The notes: generated from the letters alone by a model not told the origin. Positions 9,892 to 21,706 are shown, numbered from the stretch's first letter. The stretch is DNA of 64,000 nucleotides from Prostheceraeus crozeri (GCA_907163375.1 CAJQUW010010482.1:62001-126000), one strand, 5' to 3'. Numbers and translations are program-made.

Positions 9892-10176
9892 ATCTAAAAC
9901 TTGTTAGCAGACTCCGTCTGATAGAAGATCTTTTCGAAGATACAGATTAATAGAAAAACTTTCCATGGCCATCGTCTGATTGTATATTTGAACATAGCCA
10001 TCGTCTGATCATAGCCATAGATAGAATAATCATTATAATTAATAATATCTTCTAAGAATATAAAAAAGATTAATAGTAGGGTAAAGTAGTTATCCTATCT
10101 GATAAAATCATCCATTTATCATCAAATGGATCTAGTGCAGATTTATATTCCTCTTTAAGATATATATTATTTTTGT
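9892..10176. repeat. Short imperfect repeats between ATPase and polymerase genes
   Basis: This convergent intergenic stretch contains repeated words around CATCGTCTGAT (9971, 9998) and CGTCTGATAGAAGAT. No gene is seen. Such a spacer is expected where forward late genes meet the reverse-strand polymerase. Confidence 0.35.
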
Positions 10177-12861
10177 TTAAACTAATTCTGATAATATAAA
10201 TTTTTTCATTACATTATCAAATAATGCATTTTTATAATTTTCAAATGATATTTGTTTATTTATGGGTGCTTTCGTAATTCCTTTTAATGTTTTATTTTCT
10301 TTAGTCAATTCATCTTCATTATAGCGTATTGTAAGATAGCAATTGCATTTTGTTTTTAAAAATACAGGTTCTGTTATATATTCATCATTTTCTTCTAATT
10401 CATATTTTACTTTACTCAAATCAGAAGGATGGATTATATCTTTTATTTTTTCTATTTCTTCGTCATGTGAAGAATTGCATGGAATTATTAACTCTAAGAA
10501 AACTGTATGTATCACTAAAATGTAATTTATAGTTTTCACCGTAAGTAGATGCTAAATAATCATATATGAATTTATACATAGATAGTTTAGCTAATTCTAA
10601 AATAGTAAATCCAATATAATTAAACTTATCATATTTTACAGTGCTTCTTCGTAGATGTACTGTACATCAGCTATCACTAAATACAGTAGATTTTTAATTT
10701 GTAGGCTTCTTTGTTAAAGTTTGAAATCGATCACGATCATAAACTATTTCAATATTCCGTCGTTTACGAACATTTTCTAAAGTTTTACCATAGGATGCAA
10801 TGTTCATAAGTTTGAAGAATACATTACCAAAATTATCTTTGTTTCTCTTTTTCTTCTTTTCGTTTTTCAATATTAAACTCTATATATTCTTTTAACCACT
10901 TTGATTTTTTGTATATTAATTTTCGACGGATTTTCATAAGTTTCATTCTATGATCTAAATACCAACTAAGATTCTACCTTCAACAACATATTTATATTTA
11001 TTAGTTTGTGTTAACATTGGTCTCTCTGATGGACGATAATTTCTAGGCATTATAGATTTTTGATAATCTGTAAAATTCTCTTCATTAGGTTCAATGTTTT
11101 CAGGACAGAAAAGATAATATATTGTATCATCTATTGGTTCATCAGGATATTCTAAATCAACTTCATATACATATCCATCTTTATTTTGTCCTTCATGAGT
11201 ACGTTCGTATATACAACTTTCATCCCATTCGATTTCTCCTGTTGGTAATTCCTGTATCATAGTATCATACAAGAGGCATATAAGCTATTAAAATCATAAT
11301 ATAATAAATATTTTTCCTTCATTATTTCTTCTCCATCTATTTTATTTTCATCAATAGATATAGGTCAATCGCTTTCTTGTTTAATTATTCTTAATAATTC
11401 TTCTTTCTGTTCTAATGTACATATTTTTATATATTCATATTCATACGGGTTAATTTTCTTATTAAGACATTTAACATGTCTATTTCCTAAGACAGATGAA
11501 ACACCACCTCTTATTCCAGATTCAAAGAATAATAGTTCATCATAAGTAGTACGTTAGTGTGTTTTAATCCTGCAAGCCATGTTAAACCTGGAGTACTGTA
11601 TGTATAACATGGATCTATTCCAGAATATTCTAGGCACATGTCACGAAAGCTTTCAAAAAAGATCAGCAAGTATTAATACATCTATATGAAGATATTTCAT
11701 TGTATAATAATACAGTGTTCCACAATTTAATTCTTTCCAATTCTTTTTAGCTTACTCATGATCTTTTATTGGTAACTCAGATTGTTTAAGTGTTGTACTA
11801 AATTTTGTGCGTGAAGGAAGTTGCTGATCTTGCATGATTTCATTCACTCTACTAACATCACCAGCTATATATTCATATAGGTATATTCCTTTTAGAGGTT
11901 TTAAATTAGGCCTATATTTACTCAATATTTTGCATTGATCAGGTTTTAATGTTCTTCCCATTGCCTGTAATGAATATGGACAGAAAAATCTCATTGTATT
12001 TAATGTTCTAATACAACCAGTTTGTATTGAAAAATAGTCTTCCTCTGTTTTACATAGAATATTTGTTCTTAGTTGTTTTAATATTTTGGATAAGAATATC
12101 ATTTATTATTAAATGAAAATCATACTTAGAACCATTGTAGAAATATACCTTAGAGGAACAAAGTTATATTTTTGCTCATTTGCATTGAGATTACAAGAAT
12201 TATGTACTGCACCTCTATACTAGTATATTCAATTTAGATGATCATGATATTTTACTCTATCTCTGCCTAATTCTTTATCACAATAATAACAATTTCTTTC
12301 TTTTTTAAACTATGTCTCTTGTTCATCTGTTAAACGAACCATTGGTATGTTTTTTTTCAGTAATTGAGAAAATTTATTATGTAGTTCTTCTACTTTCTTT
12401 GTAAATATTTCAGAACTATCTTCACCATAATAATCGATATATCCTGATTGAAATAAGTTGTGTTAATTTGAATGAATATAAATATGAAAAAAATCTCTTT
12501 TGATTATAGATAATTTTGCTTTTTGACTTTGAAACATTGTCATCCACTTTAATATTAAATGCTTCAATATTGCAATAAATTGAAAAAGGGACTGTTTTTA
12601 AAATAGTATTTATCCTATTCGAAATGATCTTATTTAGGGAAAGTGTTTCTCACTGCTTCATTTTCTTGACAATTTCTTAAATGATCACTCAATGCTTGTT
12701 CAGTTCTAAAACTAGTCATACATTGTAGACAGGGAAAATTAACATTATGAGATGATTTTGTAAATATAGAAACATCTTTACATAATATATAATGGATTTC
12801 ATAATATATTATGTTTGCTTGAGCTGGATAATTTGCTTGTGGAGGAGAATGTAGTGAACCT

Positions 12862-13809
12862 TCACGTCCTTTGTCGTGTATTGTTTGTTGTTGTATTATG
12901 ATGAATCATTATTGGAGTTAATGATTTTGTAATTTCATGTTTATCAATAAATATATGTACACCTTGGTAAAAAATATTATGATGCAAGTAGTTATTACGA
13001 TTATCATATTGTATTTCTGTTTTACACTTATCCTTATTACTTAAATAAAAGTTTATCCATTCATTATTTAGATTATTAATATCATCACTGATGAAGGCAT
13101 GGTTTTCTCCATTTACAGTTTCATAAAAAACACTTCTACAATTACCAGTTGAAATATACTTAACAGTTAATTCAAATACATTCACTTCTATAAGATGTTT
13201 ATTTTCATTATGGAACTTTATTAGTTTATTATAATCATATGAGAATTCATTTAAGCCATCACAGAGATTAGATTCATTTACATGTATGTATTCTTCTTCA
13301 TTATAATTACTCAATCTTTCTTTGTGATTAGGTGCAGGGCGCAAATGTGCTATAACACTCCAAAGAAAGCAGCAGTCATCATCTCTATTTTGTATGTTAA
13401 TTATTTGTGAAGAGCAGAAAGGTAAAGGAGCATAGCTACCACCTGTTTTATTTTTATATTTATTAATTACTAATTTCTTAGAAATTATTCTAACAAATCT
13501 CCATCCAGATTCACGTAGCTCAGCTTCCATTATTGAATTATCTAATTTACTTTTAATTATTTCTAATGAAAAGTGTATGTCTTCTAGGTTATGAATTTCA
13601 TGTGATTTAGTAAAATGACCTTGTAATATTTCTTCATTATCCTTCTGATAAAGTCCCTCTTCATATATACATGTATAACATTTAAAAGATTTTCTAGATA
13701 TAATAAAAAAGTTATTTAATACATGAATGGTAATAATTCCAAACATACAGTTTGAAAAAGAATCTTCATCATAATTTGATTCATACTCATTATCTTCATT
13801 ATAAAGCAA
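12862..13809 (-). pseudogene. Polymerase B N-terminal domain, copy adjacent to the rest of the gene
   Basis: An open 315-residue segment with SGWRFVRIISKKLVINKYKN, GGSYAPLPF, DDDCCFLWSVIAHLRPAPNH and LSNYNEEEYIHV, the uncharacterised domain that precedes the C2H2 finger and exonuclease in many invertebrate Polinton polymerases. It continues past the region shared with its neighbour at 13815-14348 into the expected downstream sequence, so it is the copy that joins the polymerase. The polypeptide start within the parent gene is upstream, near 14595. Confidence 0.65.
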
Positions 13810-13814
13810 ATATC

Positions 13815-14348
13815 TTATATCTTCTGTCGGGTTATATACTCTGCTTTATTATAGTTACTTAATCTTTCTTTATGATGAGGTGCAGGATGTAAATGAGCTA
13901 TGACCCTCCAAAGAAAACAGTATTCTTCATCATTATTTTGTGTGTCAATTATTTGTGAAGAATGTAAAGGTAAAGGAACATAGCTACCACCTGTATTATT
14001 TCTATATTTGTTAATCACTAATTTCTTAGAAATTATTCTAACAAACCCAGATTCATGTAACTCAGCTTCTAGTATAGAATTAGATAATTCATTTTTCATT
14101 ATTTCTAATGTATTGTCTATATCTTCTATGTTATGTATTTCATGTGTTTTACTAGAATGCCCTTGGCATATTTCTTCATTGTTCTTTTGACAAAGTACCT
14201 CTTCTTGCATATAATATTTAAAAGACCTTCTAAAAGTACTAAAAAAGTTTTTTATTACATCAGCGGAAATGATTTCGAACTCATAGTTTGATAAAGAATC
14301 TTCATCATAATTTGTTTCATGCTCATCTTCTTCTAAATCTCTTCTCAA
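13815..14348 (-). repeat. Duplicated N-terminal segment of polymerase B
   Basis: A 177-residue reverse-strand frame closely repeats the first half of the frame at 12862-13809: the same RIISKKLVINKY, GGSY-PLP, CFLW-VIAHL-PAP and HKERLSNYN landmarks in the same order and spacing. The repeats lie head to tail only a few bases apart. Both copies start with a DED/NYDED acidic stretch. The divergence between them is spread over the whole length, so the duplication is not recent. A partial gene duplication by slippage or unequal exchange is the simplest reading. Confidence 0.75.
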
Positions 14349-14677
14349 ATATCTTATATCTTCTGTCGGATCATTCTCTTCATGAAATCTTATTTCATAT
14401 TCAGAATATAAATAGTCATCAAATACGTTTTTAATATATGTAGTTGTTATATTCCCTTTATTCTAATATATCAGTTTCATCATATTTTTCTATGTTTTCT
14501 TTATGTGCTTTACTTTTTACATGTGCAAGATATCCTCTATTTGTTTCAAAATATTTATTGCATAAATTACAATACAGGTTTGTGTCATTCTCCATAATTT
14601 ATTTTTTTAATAAATAAACTTTGCTTTTTTATTATTACAAATATTCAGACAAATTACAAATATACAGGTATATTAGT

Positions 14678-14995
14678 TTATAAATATATTGGCATATTAT
14701 GAAGATGTAATGTTTCTAAATCATAAATTGTTAAACGTTCTTCATTTATTAGCCACCATAAATTATTATAAGCTGAAAATACTCTGAAACATCGTAGACA
14801 AAATAGAAAGTCTTTTGTTTTAGTGTAACTTGCTATACCATGTTTTGCTTTATACTCTTTAGCGAACTGCATGTATTTACGATGGTAATAAAATTTAACT
14901 TCTTATTTTGGTGCAAGAGGTCTTGTAGGATAAAGATAATCTTTTAAAACTGGTACGCGTTTTAGTTTATATTCTTTACACATATTTTTTAAAAA
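14678..14995 (-). pseudogene. Small Polinton ORF of unknown function
   Basis: A reverse-strand frame from an ATG near 14980 (CKEYKLKRVPVLKDY) passes one stop near 14910 and continues to 14678 with FLFCLRCFRVFSAYNNLWWLI. One CxxC pair and aromatic residues are visible. It lies upstream of the polymerase in the same direction. Not recognised; possibly a small Polinton gene, possibly an extra 5' piece of the polymerase gene. Confidence 0.3.
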
Positions 14996-14998
14996 TAA

Positions 14999-15307
14999 TT
15001 ATGACTGACGGGGATTATTAATATTATTAGCCATTTCCACAACCTGATTTACAATAGGTTTTGCAGTTTCAACCGCTTCTGCATTATTATTATTTAGATT
15101 ATTATTATTGTGAGGAATACCATCATTATGAGGAATATTATTTTTATTTTGTTGAATATTTTGTACTACAGGACATGAAAACGTTGCAGTTAGATCTATT
15201 TTACCATTCTGTTTATATTTAATAGGTGTATTTTGGTTTTGTTTCATTTTAATCATATTTACATATTTTTCTCTGTCATTTATATTGGCTGTAATTGGAT
15301 TTCCCAT
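14999..15307 (-). CDS. Asparagine-rich small ORF, function unknown
   Basis: From ATG 15307 (MGNPITANINDREKYVNMI) the frame runs ~100 residues to 14999 and becomes Asn-rich (NNNNLNNNNAEAVE). The upstream extension of the open frame lies within the MITE at 15334-15463 and is not part of the gene. It belongs to the AT-rich Polinton block. No family recognised; low complexity makes chance openness possible. Confidence 0.25.
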   Translation of the reverse strand: MGNPITANINDREKYVNMIKMKQNQNTPIKYKQNGKIDLTATFSCPVVQNIQQNKNNIPHNDGIPHNNNNLNNNNAEAVETAKPIVNQVVEMANNINNPRQS

Positions 15308-15333
15308 TTTAAATGCGATAAAATGATAATTGT

Positions 15334-15463
15334 ATTCCGAATCATTCCGATGTGTCCGAATCAGGTCCGAAACATAGGAGCCACCTTTATGCATGCTTCG
15401 GAATGCCTTGGACTACTTCCTCCAAAAAATACACTCTCGGGATGCCTAGGAATGCTTCGGAAC
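15334..15463. mobile_element. ~130 bp MITE-like insertion
   Basis: Starts ATTCCGAATCATTCC and ends GGAATGCTTCGGAAC, whose complement is GTTCCGAAGCATTCC: a 15-base terminal inverted repeat with two differences. The interior repeats TCCGA/CGGAA words and is less AT-rich than the Polinton around it. No target duplication was firmly seen. No coding capacity. Confidence 0.5.
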
Positions 15464-15479
15464 AATAAACTGTTTGTTT

Positions 15480-15990
15480 TGCTTTAAATTGACAAGATTT
15501 CGTATGATAAGTAACATTTTTCTTTCATTTTACTTTAGAACATATAATACAAACTACTTTTAGTTTCAAACACTCTTTATATTGGTATTTACTATCACAA
15601 AAACATGAAATATTCTTAACAATTTCAAAATTATGACATTTTCTTGTTCTTTTGCCACATGCATTATCATAATTTTGAAATCCTTGTTTTCCGAAATAAT
15701 TCACACAGACAATCCTTCGCTATGCTTGAATCATTAGCTTCCTTTTAAATACAATTGTTATTATGACGATTAATATTTTTTGTTAATACTGTTTACTAAT
15801 CACAATTAGAGCATATTTCTTGTTTATCATAGGTTTGCTGTTTATCACTGATATACTGATTATCACATGTTTGATGTTTATATTTTTCTTTCATTTCATT
15901 TCTTTGTTCAGGATGCATTTATATTTTATGTGAAACCAATGAAGCATGATTTTTAAAAGTTTCAAGACAATGTTTACCCGCAGGTTTTTT
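15480..15990 (-). pseudogene. Cysteine-rich / C2H2-like zinc finger fragments
   Basis: Reverse-strand frames with stops show a finger-like HCLETFKNHASLVSH followed by MHPEQR near 15930-15985. Further on there are closely spaced cysteines: CGKRTRKCHNFEI, CFCDSKYQYKECLKL and CIICSKVK near 15535-15660. The pattern suggests two or three zinc-binding modules. Polinton polymerases can carry fingers at the N-terminus, so this may be a 5' extension of that gene or a small separate protein. Broken by several stops. Confidence 0.35.
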
Positions 15991-16123
15991 CAGTTTTTAT
16001 ATCGGTAGAATAATGTTAACGAATGTTGGAGAATGTGCTTATAATTCAAGTGCAAAAGATACAGAAATAGACATAAAAAACACTCAATGATGAAACACTC
16101 AAGCAAAAGTTAATAAAAAGCAG

Positions 16124-16426
16124 ATGTATCAAAACTTTATAATAAAACTAGCAGAACAATCAAAGATTATAATCCTATTATCATTAAATTTAAAGTCAGC
16201 AATTATACAGAAAAAACATCGGTGTAAACAACTGAAAGAAGAACTGGAAAATCTTTCAACTAAGAATCAAAAATTGCTACAACAGTTGCAGTCTACTTTC
16301 CAAACAGCTATCGATGAATTAAGTACTCGCATTACTCAACAAATGAAGTTCATGAATAGAATGATAAATGAAGTGAAAGCACTTAATCAAAAGGTTAACG
16401 AAATGAAAACCCTTAAAATGAATTAA
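16124..16426 (+). CDS. Predicted coiled-coil protein, function unknown
   Basis: A 100-residue frame whose last ~70 residues are strongly heptad-like (KQLKEELENLSTKNQKLLQQL, then FMNRMINEVKALNQKVNEM). It lies just right of the recognised Polinton block in similarly AT-rich DNA and points away from the polymerase. No family recognised. Small forward ORFs at 16497-16724 and 16772-16999 follow; none is recognisable and none was accepted as a gene. Confidence 0.3.
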   Translation: MYQNFIIKLAEQSKIIILLSLNLKSAIIQKKHRCKQLKEELENLSTKNQKLLQQLQSTFQTAIDELSTRITQQMKFMNRMINEVKALNQKVNEMKTLKMN

Positions 16427-16724
16427 AGAATAACTATAAAGGAAAAAAGAACAGTTAGATGCTGTTAAAAAATCAGTTAGAAATTGAATCGAACTGATGA
16501 GCATCAATTTTGTAAGAAAAGTATTTAATTCAATATATAAGTATTCAAATCTTCCTAGCTACCGTAGCACATGGACTACCAGAATGCTCAAATTAATAAA
16601 TAATCTTCATTTCAATAATGACGAATCCAATCAAATTGAATCATTGAACTTGAGCCACACAACGCGAAATAGTTACAAGAACTTAATAAATAATCGTTTA
16701 AATGAGTATTTTAGACAGCAATGA

Positions 16725-17537
16725 ACTGAAAGTGCAAGAAGTAGCAATCAAGGTTTGAAATATTTACAATTATGTCACTTAAATGCAACCTAAAGCAGTA
16801 TATCGATCAAACAAACGATGATAAAATAATCATACCTATTTTAAAGATGAGAACTTACAACCACAATCTTGTCACTGAAGTTGGCAGATACAATAATAGA
16901 CAATCTTACGACGAGTGTCTTTGCCTAAATTGTAGCTCTGAAGAAGTAGAAGATATATACATGTATGAAATTATTATATATATTATATTTAAGATATAAA
17001 CAAGTAGAAGTAATTTCTTACACATGTATGAAATCTCTTGCAAATTATATACAACAGGCATATGAAATAAGGGAATCTTAGAAATTTATGCGGATACTAT
17101 GAGGAAATTGTCACATTATATGCATAGAAATCGAAACGCTTTCTCAGCTATGTGTGCACAGTCTACCATTGCTGTCTCACTCCGACAGAATAGATATCTG
17201 AATTGAGTTTGTCATTGCATAATCAAAGATACAGGTTTTCCAGTTCGACAATGCGACTATCAGATTAAAGAATATGTTTTAAGATGCAACAACGGTATTT
17301 CTGTTAATCAGCAGCGTTTTCAATTGAATGATATTGTTTTTAATCGGTAGTGATAATAAGTGAGTTTATTAATGGATTTATAAGTTTAATGAGCGGCAAC
17401 CTGAAATCATAAACGGCTTTTCATATTCAATTATACCAATTCAATTGTATTTTATTTAACAGGTAAGTCAATACAAAAAGTTTTGATAATTTTTTTAAAA
17501 CGTTTTGATAATTGAAACAAAACAAGTACCGTAATAT
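16725..17537. other. AT-rich stretch without recognised genes
   Basis: Short open frames only, none with protein-like character. The AT content falls back around 17100, suggesting that Polinton-related sequence has ended by then. Confidence 0.35.
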
Positions 17538-18430
17538 TCATTGATGGTTTTGTAAGACATCCTCGCGATTAATTAGTCTAGGCATCAATCTGCCCATACG
17601 TCTGGAAGACCTTCCCATCTTATTTGCAGTGATAGCACTCATGTTTTGGGAGGCGAGTTGCAGTAAGGTCAAATTCCGCTGTTGTCCAGTGTAGTTGTGC
17701 AACTGCTCACGAATCTCAGCTACTTCTCTCTTGAAAGCCGCTTTCCACATGGAAAACGCGTTCTCTGCGATATTGAGAAATGGAGAGTAGGGCGGTAAGT
17801 ACCTAATAGAGTGTCCCTCTCGCAAACTGACTTCACGGGCTCTATTGTGGCACGGAGCATTATCCATGACGAATACACGAGGTCCAGCACCAGCCGCAAC
17901 GGACGCTTCTTCCAGCCAGGAGTTAAATCTCTCACAGGAGGTTCCGCCTTCGTAGAATTCATGATGGACGACACCTTCATTAGAGACCGACAAGATGAGA
18001 GTAAAATTCCGCCCGCGCTGTCCATGAACAATCCTGACAGCTCGCTCTCCCCGTCTGGCACGACCTCGTGTGCGACTGTTCCATAAATTAAAGCCGGATT
18101 CGTCCACAAAAATAAATGTTGGCGGATGGTTTGCGTTGATCGTGTGCAGATACCAGTTCGCATACTCGGCCCTTTCCACTTTGACGTCATGGCTATTGCG
18201 GTTGACTTGAACAGTCTCCATTTTCTTTAAGAAGATAAGACGATTTCTCAGACATGTGCTGATAGTTTGAATTGAGACAGGTGGCTTGTCCGGCATCCGC
18301 GCTTGTAGATCAGCTTTGATTTGGGCTAACGTGAATTCCGGTTGGGATTCAACAATCTCTACCAAAGTATTTGCCATATCTTCGTCCATCTTTTGGTGTC
18401 GTCTTCCTCCTCTGGGTCGCTCAATGACTC
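17538..18430 (-). pseudogene. IS630/Tc1-superfamily transposase (DDE_3 type), N-terminus broken
   Basis: A 283-residue open frame from ATG 18389 with an HTH-like region (LAQIKADLQARM, VSIQTISTCLRNR) and a DDE_3 catalytic core. D96 is in FVDESGFNLW, D176 in FVMDNAPCHNRA, and E209 in LPPYSPFLNIAENAFSMWK, giving 32 residues between the second D and the E. Coding character continues upstream of that ATG (ERPRGGRRHQKM), but stops lie near 18430, so the first HTH is lost or in other frames. DDE_3 enzymes cut and paste DNA at TA sites. No convincing terminal repeats were matched. A domesticated gene cannot be excluded, but the broken N-terminus argues for a fossil. Confidence 0.75.
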
Positions 18431-18629
18431 CTTCAAGTATATAACGATGTTCTTACCTGGCCCACGACTTCAAATACACTTCTTCAAGACGCCCTGGTCT
18501 TCGATCCTCAACAGCACAATCACTAATTGTTCCTCGGGTAAAGTACCCAACTATCGGGGGACGTTCATTTTGTGTACAAGCCTCTCGTACATGGAACTCA
18601 TTACCACCGCATATAACGAACATTTCTGA

Positions 18630-20198
18630 ACCGCATATTTTTAAGAAATCAATTAAGCAGCATTTCTTAAAATCCTGTTATACGTAATTTTTGTACTAAA
18701 TGCTTTTTACTTACATACTTTTATTATTATAATTTTGATGAAATTTTGTACAGTGGCCTTGAGACGTGTAAACATGTGAAATGTCACTCAAATATAATTC
18801 GTTCCTGACTGACTGACTGACTGAATAGATGAAGATATATCAGAAATTATTTCCAAAATGCAGGCATAATCGAATTACGACAAAATTCCTCTGAATGTCC
18901 AAAACACAATTACTGACTTGAAGCGGCTTAAAAGTTTTATAAATTCGCAAGTTTGAGACTCACAATATACCGGTATTGATGCTGGTGAGTTTGCTGACTG
19001 ATATGCGTACAGCCACATATCACGATGCAGTGGGAGTCGACTAGCAAATAAATGACGCCTGTTTGATTAACATTACCGGCTCGCATCCTCTTTGTCATGT
19101 GACTCATGAAATGAAGGTCGGTTCAGCGGCGAGCGACGGGGAAACTATTTCATATAGTGAATTGTTGTGCACAGACGAGTCTTACGTAATTGTAGGACCA
19201 ACAGGCATCTGAACAGCATTGTGACTTCCCACATGTTCCAGCTAGGACGACATTTAAGATCAGTTTCTGAATGGATAAAGAAGATGCAAGAAAATGAATA
19301 AATGAATTAAGAGAGAGAGAGAGAGAGAGTGAGAGAAAAGAAGAGAAGAAGGAATATGTCTGTGCTTTGTGCATTGTGCCGCCCTATCAAAAACGAATAA
19401 TTAAGAGATGGAGTAGATTGAACTAAATATTTCTTTTGCAGGTGTATACATCACGTGATCGCAACTCATTTCCAAATTTTCTATCTATTAATGAATCTTA
19501 TTTCTTATCGCTTCCAGATGAATTTATTCACGATTTCAGTTGAGGAAGCTCCTATTGACTGACCATTTCAATTACTTTGAAAAAATAAGAAGAGTATTCA
19601 TTTAATCAATGATAATTTAAATCGATATGTATACTTATACAATGTAAAGATAAGTAACACATATAAACATTATAATACATACCTATTTTACCATGAAATA
19701 TATGAATATTAACTAATGCTATATTTCAAATACACTAAATGTGAAGTATTCTAGAAAGATGAAAAATTGCCTTGATCGGTGTTACAATTATTCAAATTAC
19801 ATTATCAGAAATACGCTTGTGTTGGAAACTTGTTGATTTCTATTCTGCATCAATCTACTTCTCATCCATAAAGGATGAGAGTGCTACAACTTTTGTGTTT
19901 GCCTCCATGCGTTGCGTTTATGCATGCATGTTGAAAAAATGAACTTTTTGCTCTCTTGGTCTTCATGCGCAGCTGCTCATGCGAACATAGGTGGCGTAGA
20001 AGTGCGGCGGAGACGCCGCGACGAACGCTTTAGAAACGCTACCATTGCTTTACGGAACATTATGGTTTCTACCAGGAGAAGAGCAGCTTTTACTTCATCA
20101 TAGCTTCGTCTTCACACATAAAACGGATGTCAAGATGCTATCAAGCAGTTAAAAATTTTATATCGCGTATATTTGGCCAGCGTGACGCCAAGTCATTT
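18630..20198. other. Non-coding stretch with GA microsatellite
   Basis: No gene recognised. Features are a short CTGA run (GACTGACTGACTGACTGA near 18807-18824) and the GA run listed below. ORFs here are short and follow low-complexity sequence. Confidence 0.45.
19311..19335. repeat. (GA)n microsatellite
   Basis: About 19 bases of perfect GA repeat followed by GTGAGAGA. Confidence 0.9.
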
Positions 20199-20200
20199 TA

Positions 20201-20602
20201 CACTGAGGTGTTTTTAATGTTATTACAAAATTCAAAGACCCATCACAGGGTAGACCCTCAGTATACAAGGCAATAGCAATTTTATACAAGGCAATAGAAA
20301 TGACGTTGACTAATCTATAGCACTGCATTAGCTATGAAAAATATTTGATGGCACGCACGGTTATGTCACGGTTATGTCAAAAGCAAGTTCCAGACCACAA
20401 TGTGACTTTACAGTAAATTTTACGTAATTTTACGTGAACATTAGCAGTGGTCGTTATTTTACAGACTCAGCTATGTTAAATTACAAACATCTTTTCATAA
20501 TGTTGCTTTACATAGAATAGCACGTAATTTTACGTGACCAAAAAGTTGTACGGTAAAACTACATAGCCGAGTCCGTCAAATTACAGAACTTTTTTTACAG
20601 TG
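20201..20602. mobile_element. ~400 bp MITE with CACTG ends and TA flanks
   Basis: Left end TA|CACTGAGGTG (TA at 20199-20200) and right end TTTTACAGTG|TA (TA at 20603-20604). The interior carries inverted and direct copies of ACGTAATTTTACGTGA (20424, 20521), and ACAGACTCAGCTATG faces CATAGCCGAGTCCGT. The terminal inverted repeat is short, so the exact ends are inferred. It lies immediately next to the truncated ORF2 of the neighbouring LINE. Confidence 0.5.
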
Positions 20603-20603
20603 T

Positions 20604-20978
20604 AGCAGATTGAATGACAGAGAATAGAGGGATATAAATACAGACGAAACAGAAGCGAACCTTGTGAAATAACAGCCAAACACTATTATTTCCACTGGAA
20701 TTCCCTTCGGTGCAAGAGACACTGGTTGCAAATCGCTACTAATTCCCAGATAGCTGCACCACCTCCTAAACAACCATCATTTCAATCGTCAAGAAAAAGT
20801 ACAGAATTGTCAATAGCAAGAATATCATCAGGATGATCACTGGAAAGCCGTTTCTGCTCCGTTTCTGCAAAAGCAGTTGCAGATTTTGAAGAGACCGAAC
20901 ATGATCCATCTTTGCAAGAGTGCGACAAACATCAGCAGAAATAAATGTCGGAAATGTCTGTAAACGTGGTAAAGTCAA
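20604..20978 (-). pseudogene. LINE ORF2 endonuclease fragment
   Basis: Directly downstream of the ORF1 on the same strand. Frames with stops contain GGGAAIWELV-like sequence followed, in another frame, by LAPKGIPVEIIVFGCYF, which resembles the middle of apurinic-type endonucleases in CR1/jockey LINEs (the GGGVAI motif and the following strands). The frame ends where the MITE at 20201-20602 begins; no RT follows on the other side of that MITE. Confidence 0.5.
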
Positions 20979-20993
20979 TTTTGAAAATTTAAA

Positions 20994-21706
20994 TTAAGCT
21001 GTGGCAATTGGTTGAACTTTACCTCGATAAACTACCACATCCTCTCCATTAGCTTTGCGCTGCCTCAAATCATTTTGAAGTTGTCTTCGAAGTTGTTGTT
21101 GTGAAGCTGTCAAGTCAGGTCTGATAAATACTTTGTCAAAAGCAGAATTCCTCAGAGTTTTTGATCTTTTGAGAATCTCTGTCTTTGAGCTTACACTGTC
21201 AGTCTGCACCTTCAAAATACGCGGCCCCTTTACTCCTGGTCTGCCCATGCGGAAAGAAGAAACGACCTTGTCTCTGTAAATACCGTGGAATTCTACAAGG
21301 TCTTTCACCTCCTTAATGACATGTTTCTTGTTCTTCTCGATTGTTCCTGTTCCTCTCAAAGGTATACCAAAAATAATGATATTCGATTTTCTCTGTTCAA
21401 GCTCGGCAATTAGCTCCTCCGTAAGTAGGTTGTTTGTCGACATTTGCTGTAGAGAGGTAATCTCTCTGTGTTGCGATAACTGGACATTTTGTAGTTGAAT
21501 TACTGAATCTTCAAACTGATTAACTCGATTCAAGACATGAGCAATGGTTTCATTTATCTTATCAATTTTAGTGGATAGGAAACTCTCAAGTTCACTTTTT
21601 AGATCGCATAACATAGACTTCACTTCATTCTTATTCCCATCTAGGAATTATTTGATGGAGTCCATACTTACTTCACACGAACGAGCTCGTGTAGATCTCG
21701 TCATTG
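20994..21706 (-). pseudogene. LINE ORF1 (coiled coil + RRM-like)
   Basis: From ATG 21706 (TRSTRARSCEVSMDSIK) there is one in-frame TAA near 21651, then an open frame to 20994. The N-terminal half is a predicted coiled coil (LESFLSTKIDKINETIAHVL). The second half has the landmarks of RRM-type ORF1 proteins: RKSNIIIFGIP, VSSFRMGRPG, RILKVQT, VFIRPDLT and the C-terminal GEDVVVYRGKV. The same landmarks occur in the ORF1 at 26817-27548 (INPDFT, GEDVVIYRDRV), so the two belong to related LINEs. It binds element RNA in the family. Lies just left of the complete Tc1 element. Confidence 0.75.

Larger units (their letters stand above)
10177..14595 (-). pseudogene. Polinton protein-primed DNA polymerase B, degenerate, with N-terminal duplication
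   Basis: Reverse-strand polymerase fragments in the expected order. N-terminal C2H2-like finger just after ATG 14595 (CNLCNKYF...H...H). N-terminal Polinton-type domain at 12862-13809 (SGWRFVRI, NRDDDCCFLWSVIAHLRP). A finger CLQC...HLRNC near 12655-12745. Exonuclease-side sequence 11640-12102 (KGIYLYEYI, LHIDVLILADLF). RGGVSS near 11505. Palm motif A DFNSLY near 11285. Then EVDLEYP (10955-11272), an SYGKTLENVRKR stretch near 10760, and a C-terminal part at 10177-10539. Motif C reads DTYS instead of DTDS, removing a catalytic aspartate. Many frameshifts and stops. It copies the element's linear DNA from a protein primer in the intact family. Placement relative to the ATPase (convergent) fits Polintons. 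Confidence 0.8.
3650..16000. mobile_element. Polinton/Maverick block 1, degenerate (ends approximate)
   Basis: An AT-rich stretch with forward genes for small virion-like proteins, a penton-like protein and the packaging ATPase, facing a reverse-strand protein-primed DNA polymerase B. This gene set is diagnostic of Polintons, the self-synthesising virus-like transposons of eukaryotes. Every recognised gene has stops or frameshifts. Two insertions break it: a MITE at 5531-5723 and a composite insert at about 6412-9669. No major capsid protein, protease or integrase was found here. Ends are set by the last convincing Polinton-like sequence, not by terminal repeats. Confidence 0.8.

Noticed and set aside
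17460-18760. Terminal inverted repeats for the IS630-like transposase
   Set aside because: ACAAAA/TTTTGT words occur on both sides, but no alignment beyond A/T-rich similarity was convincing.
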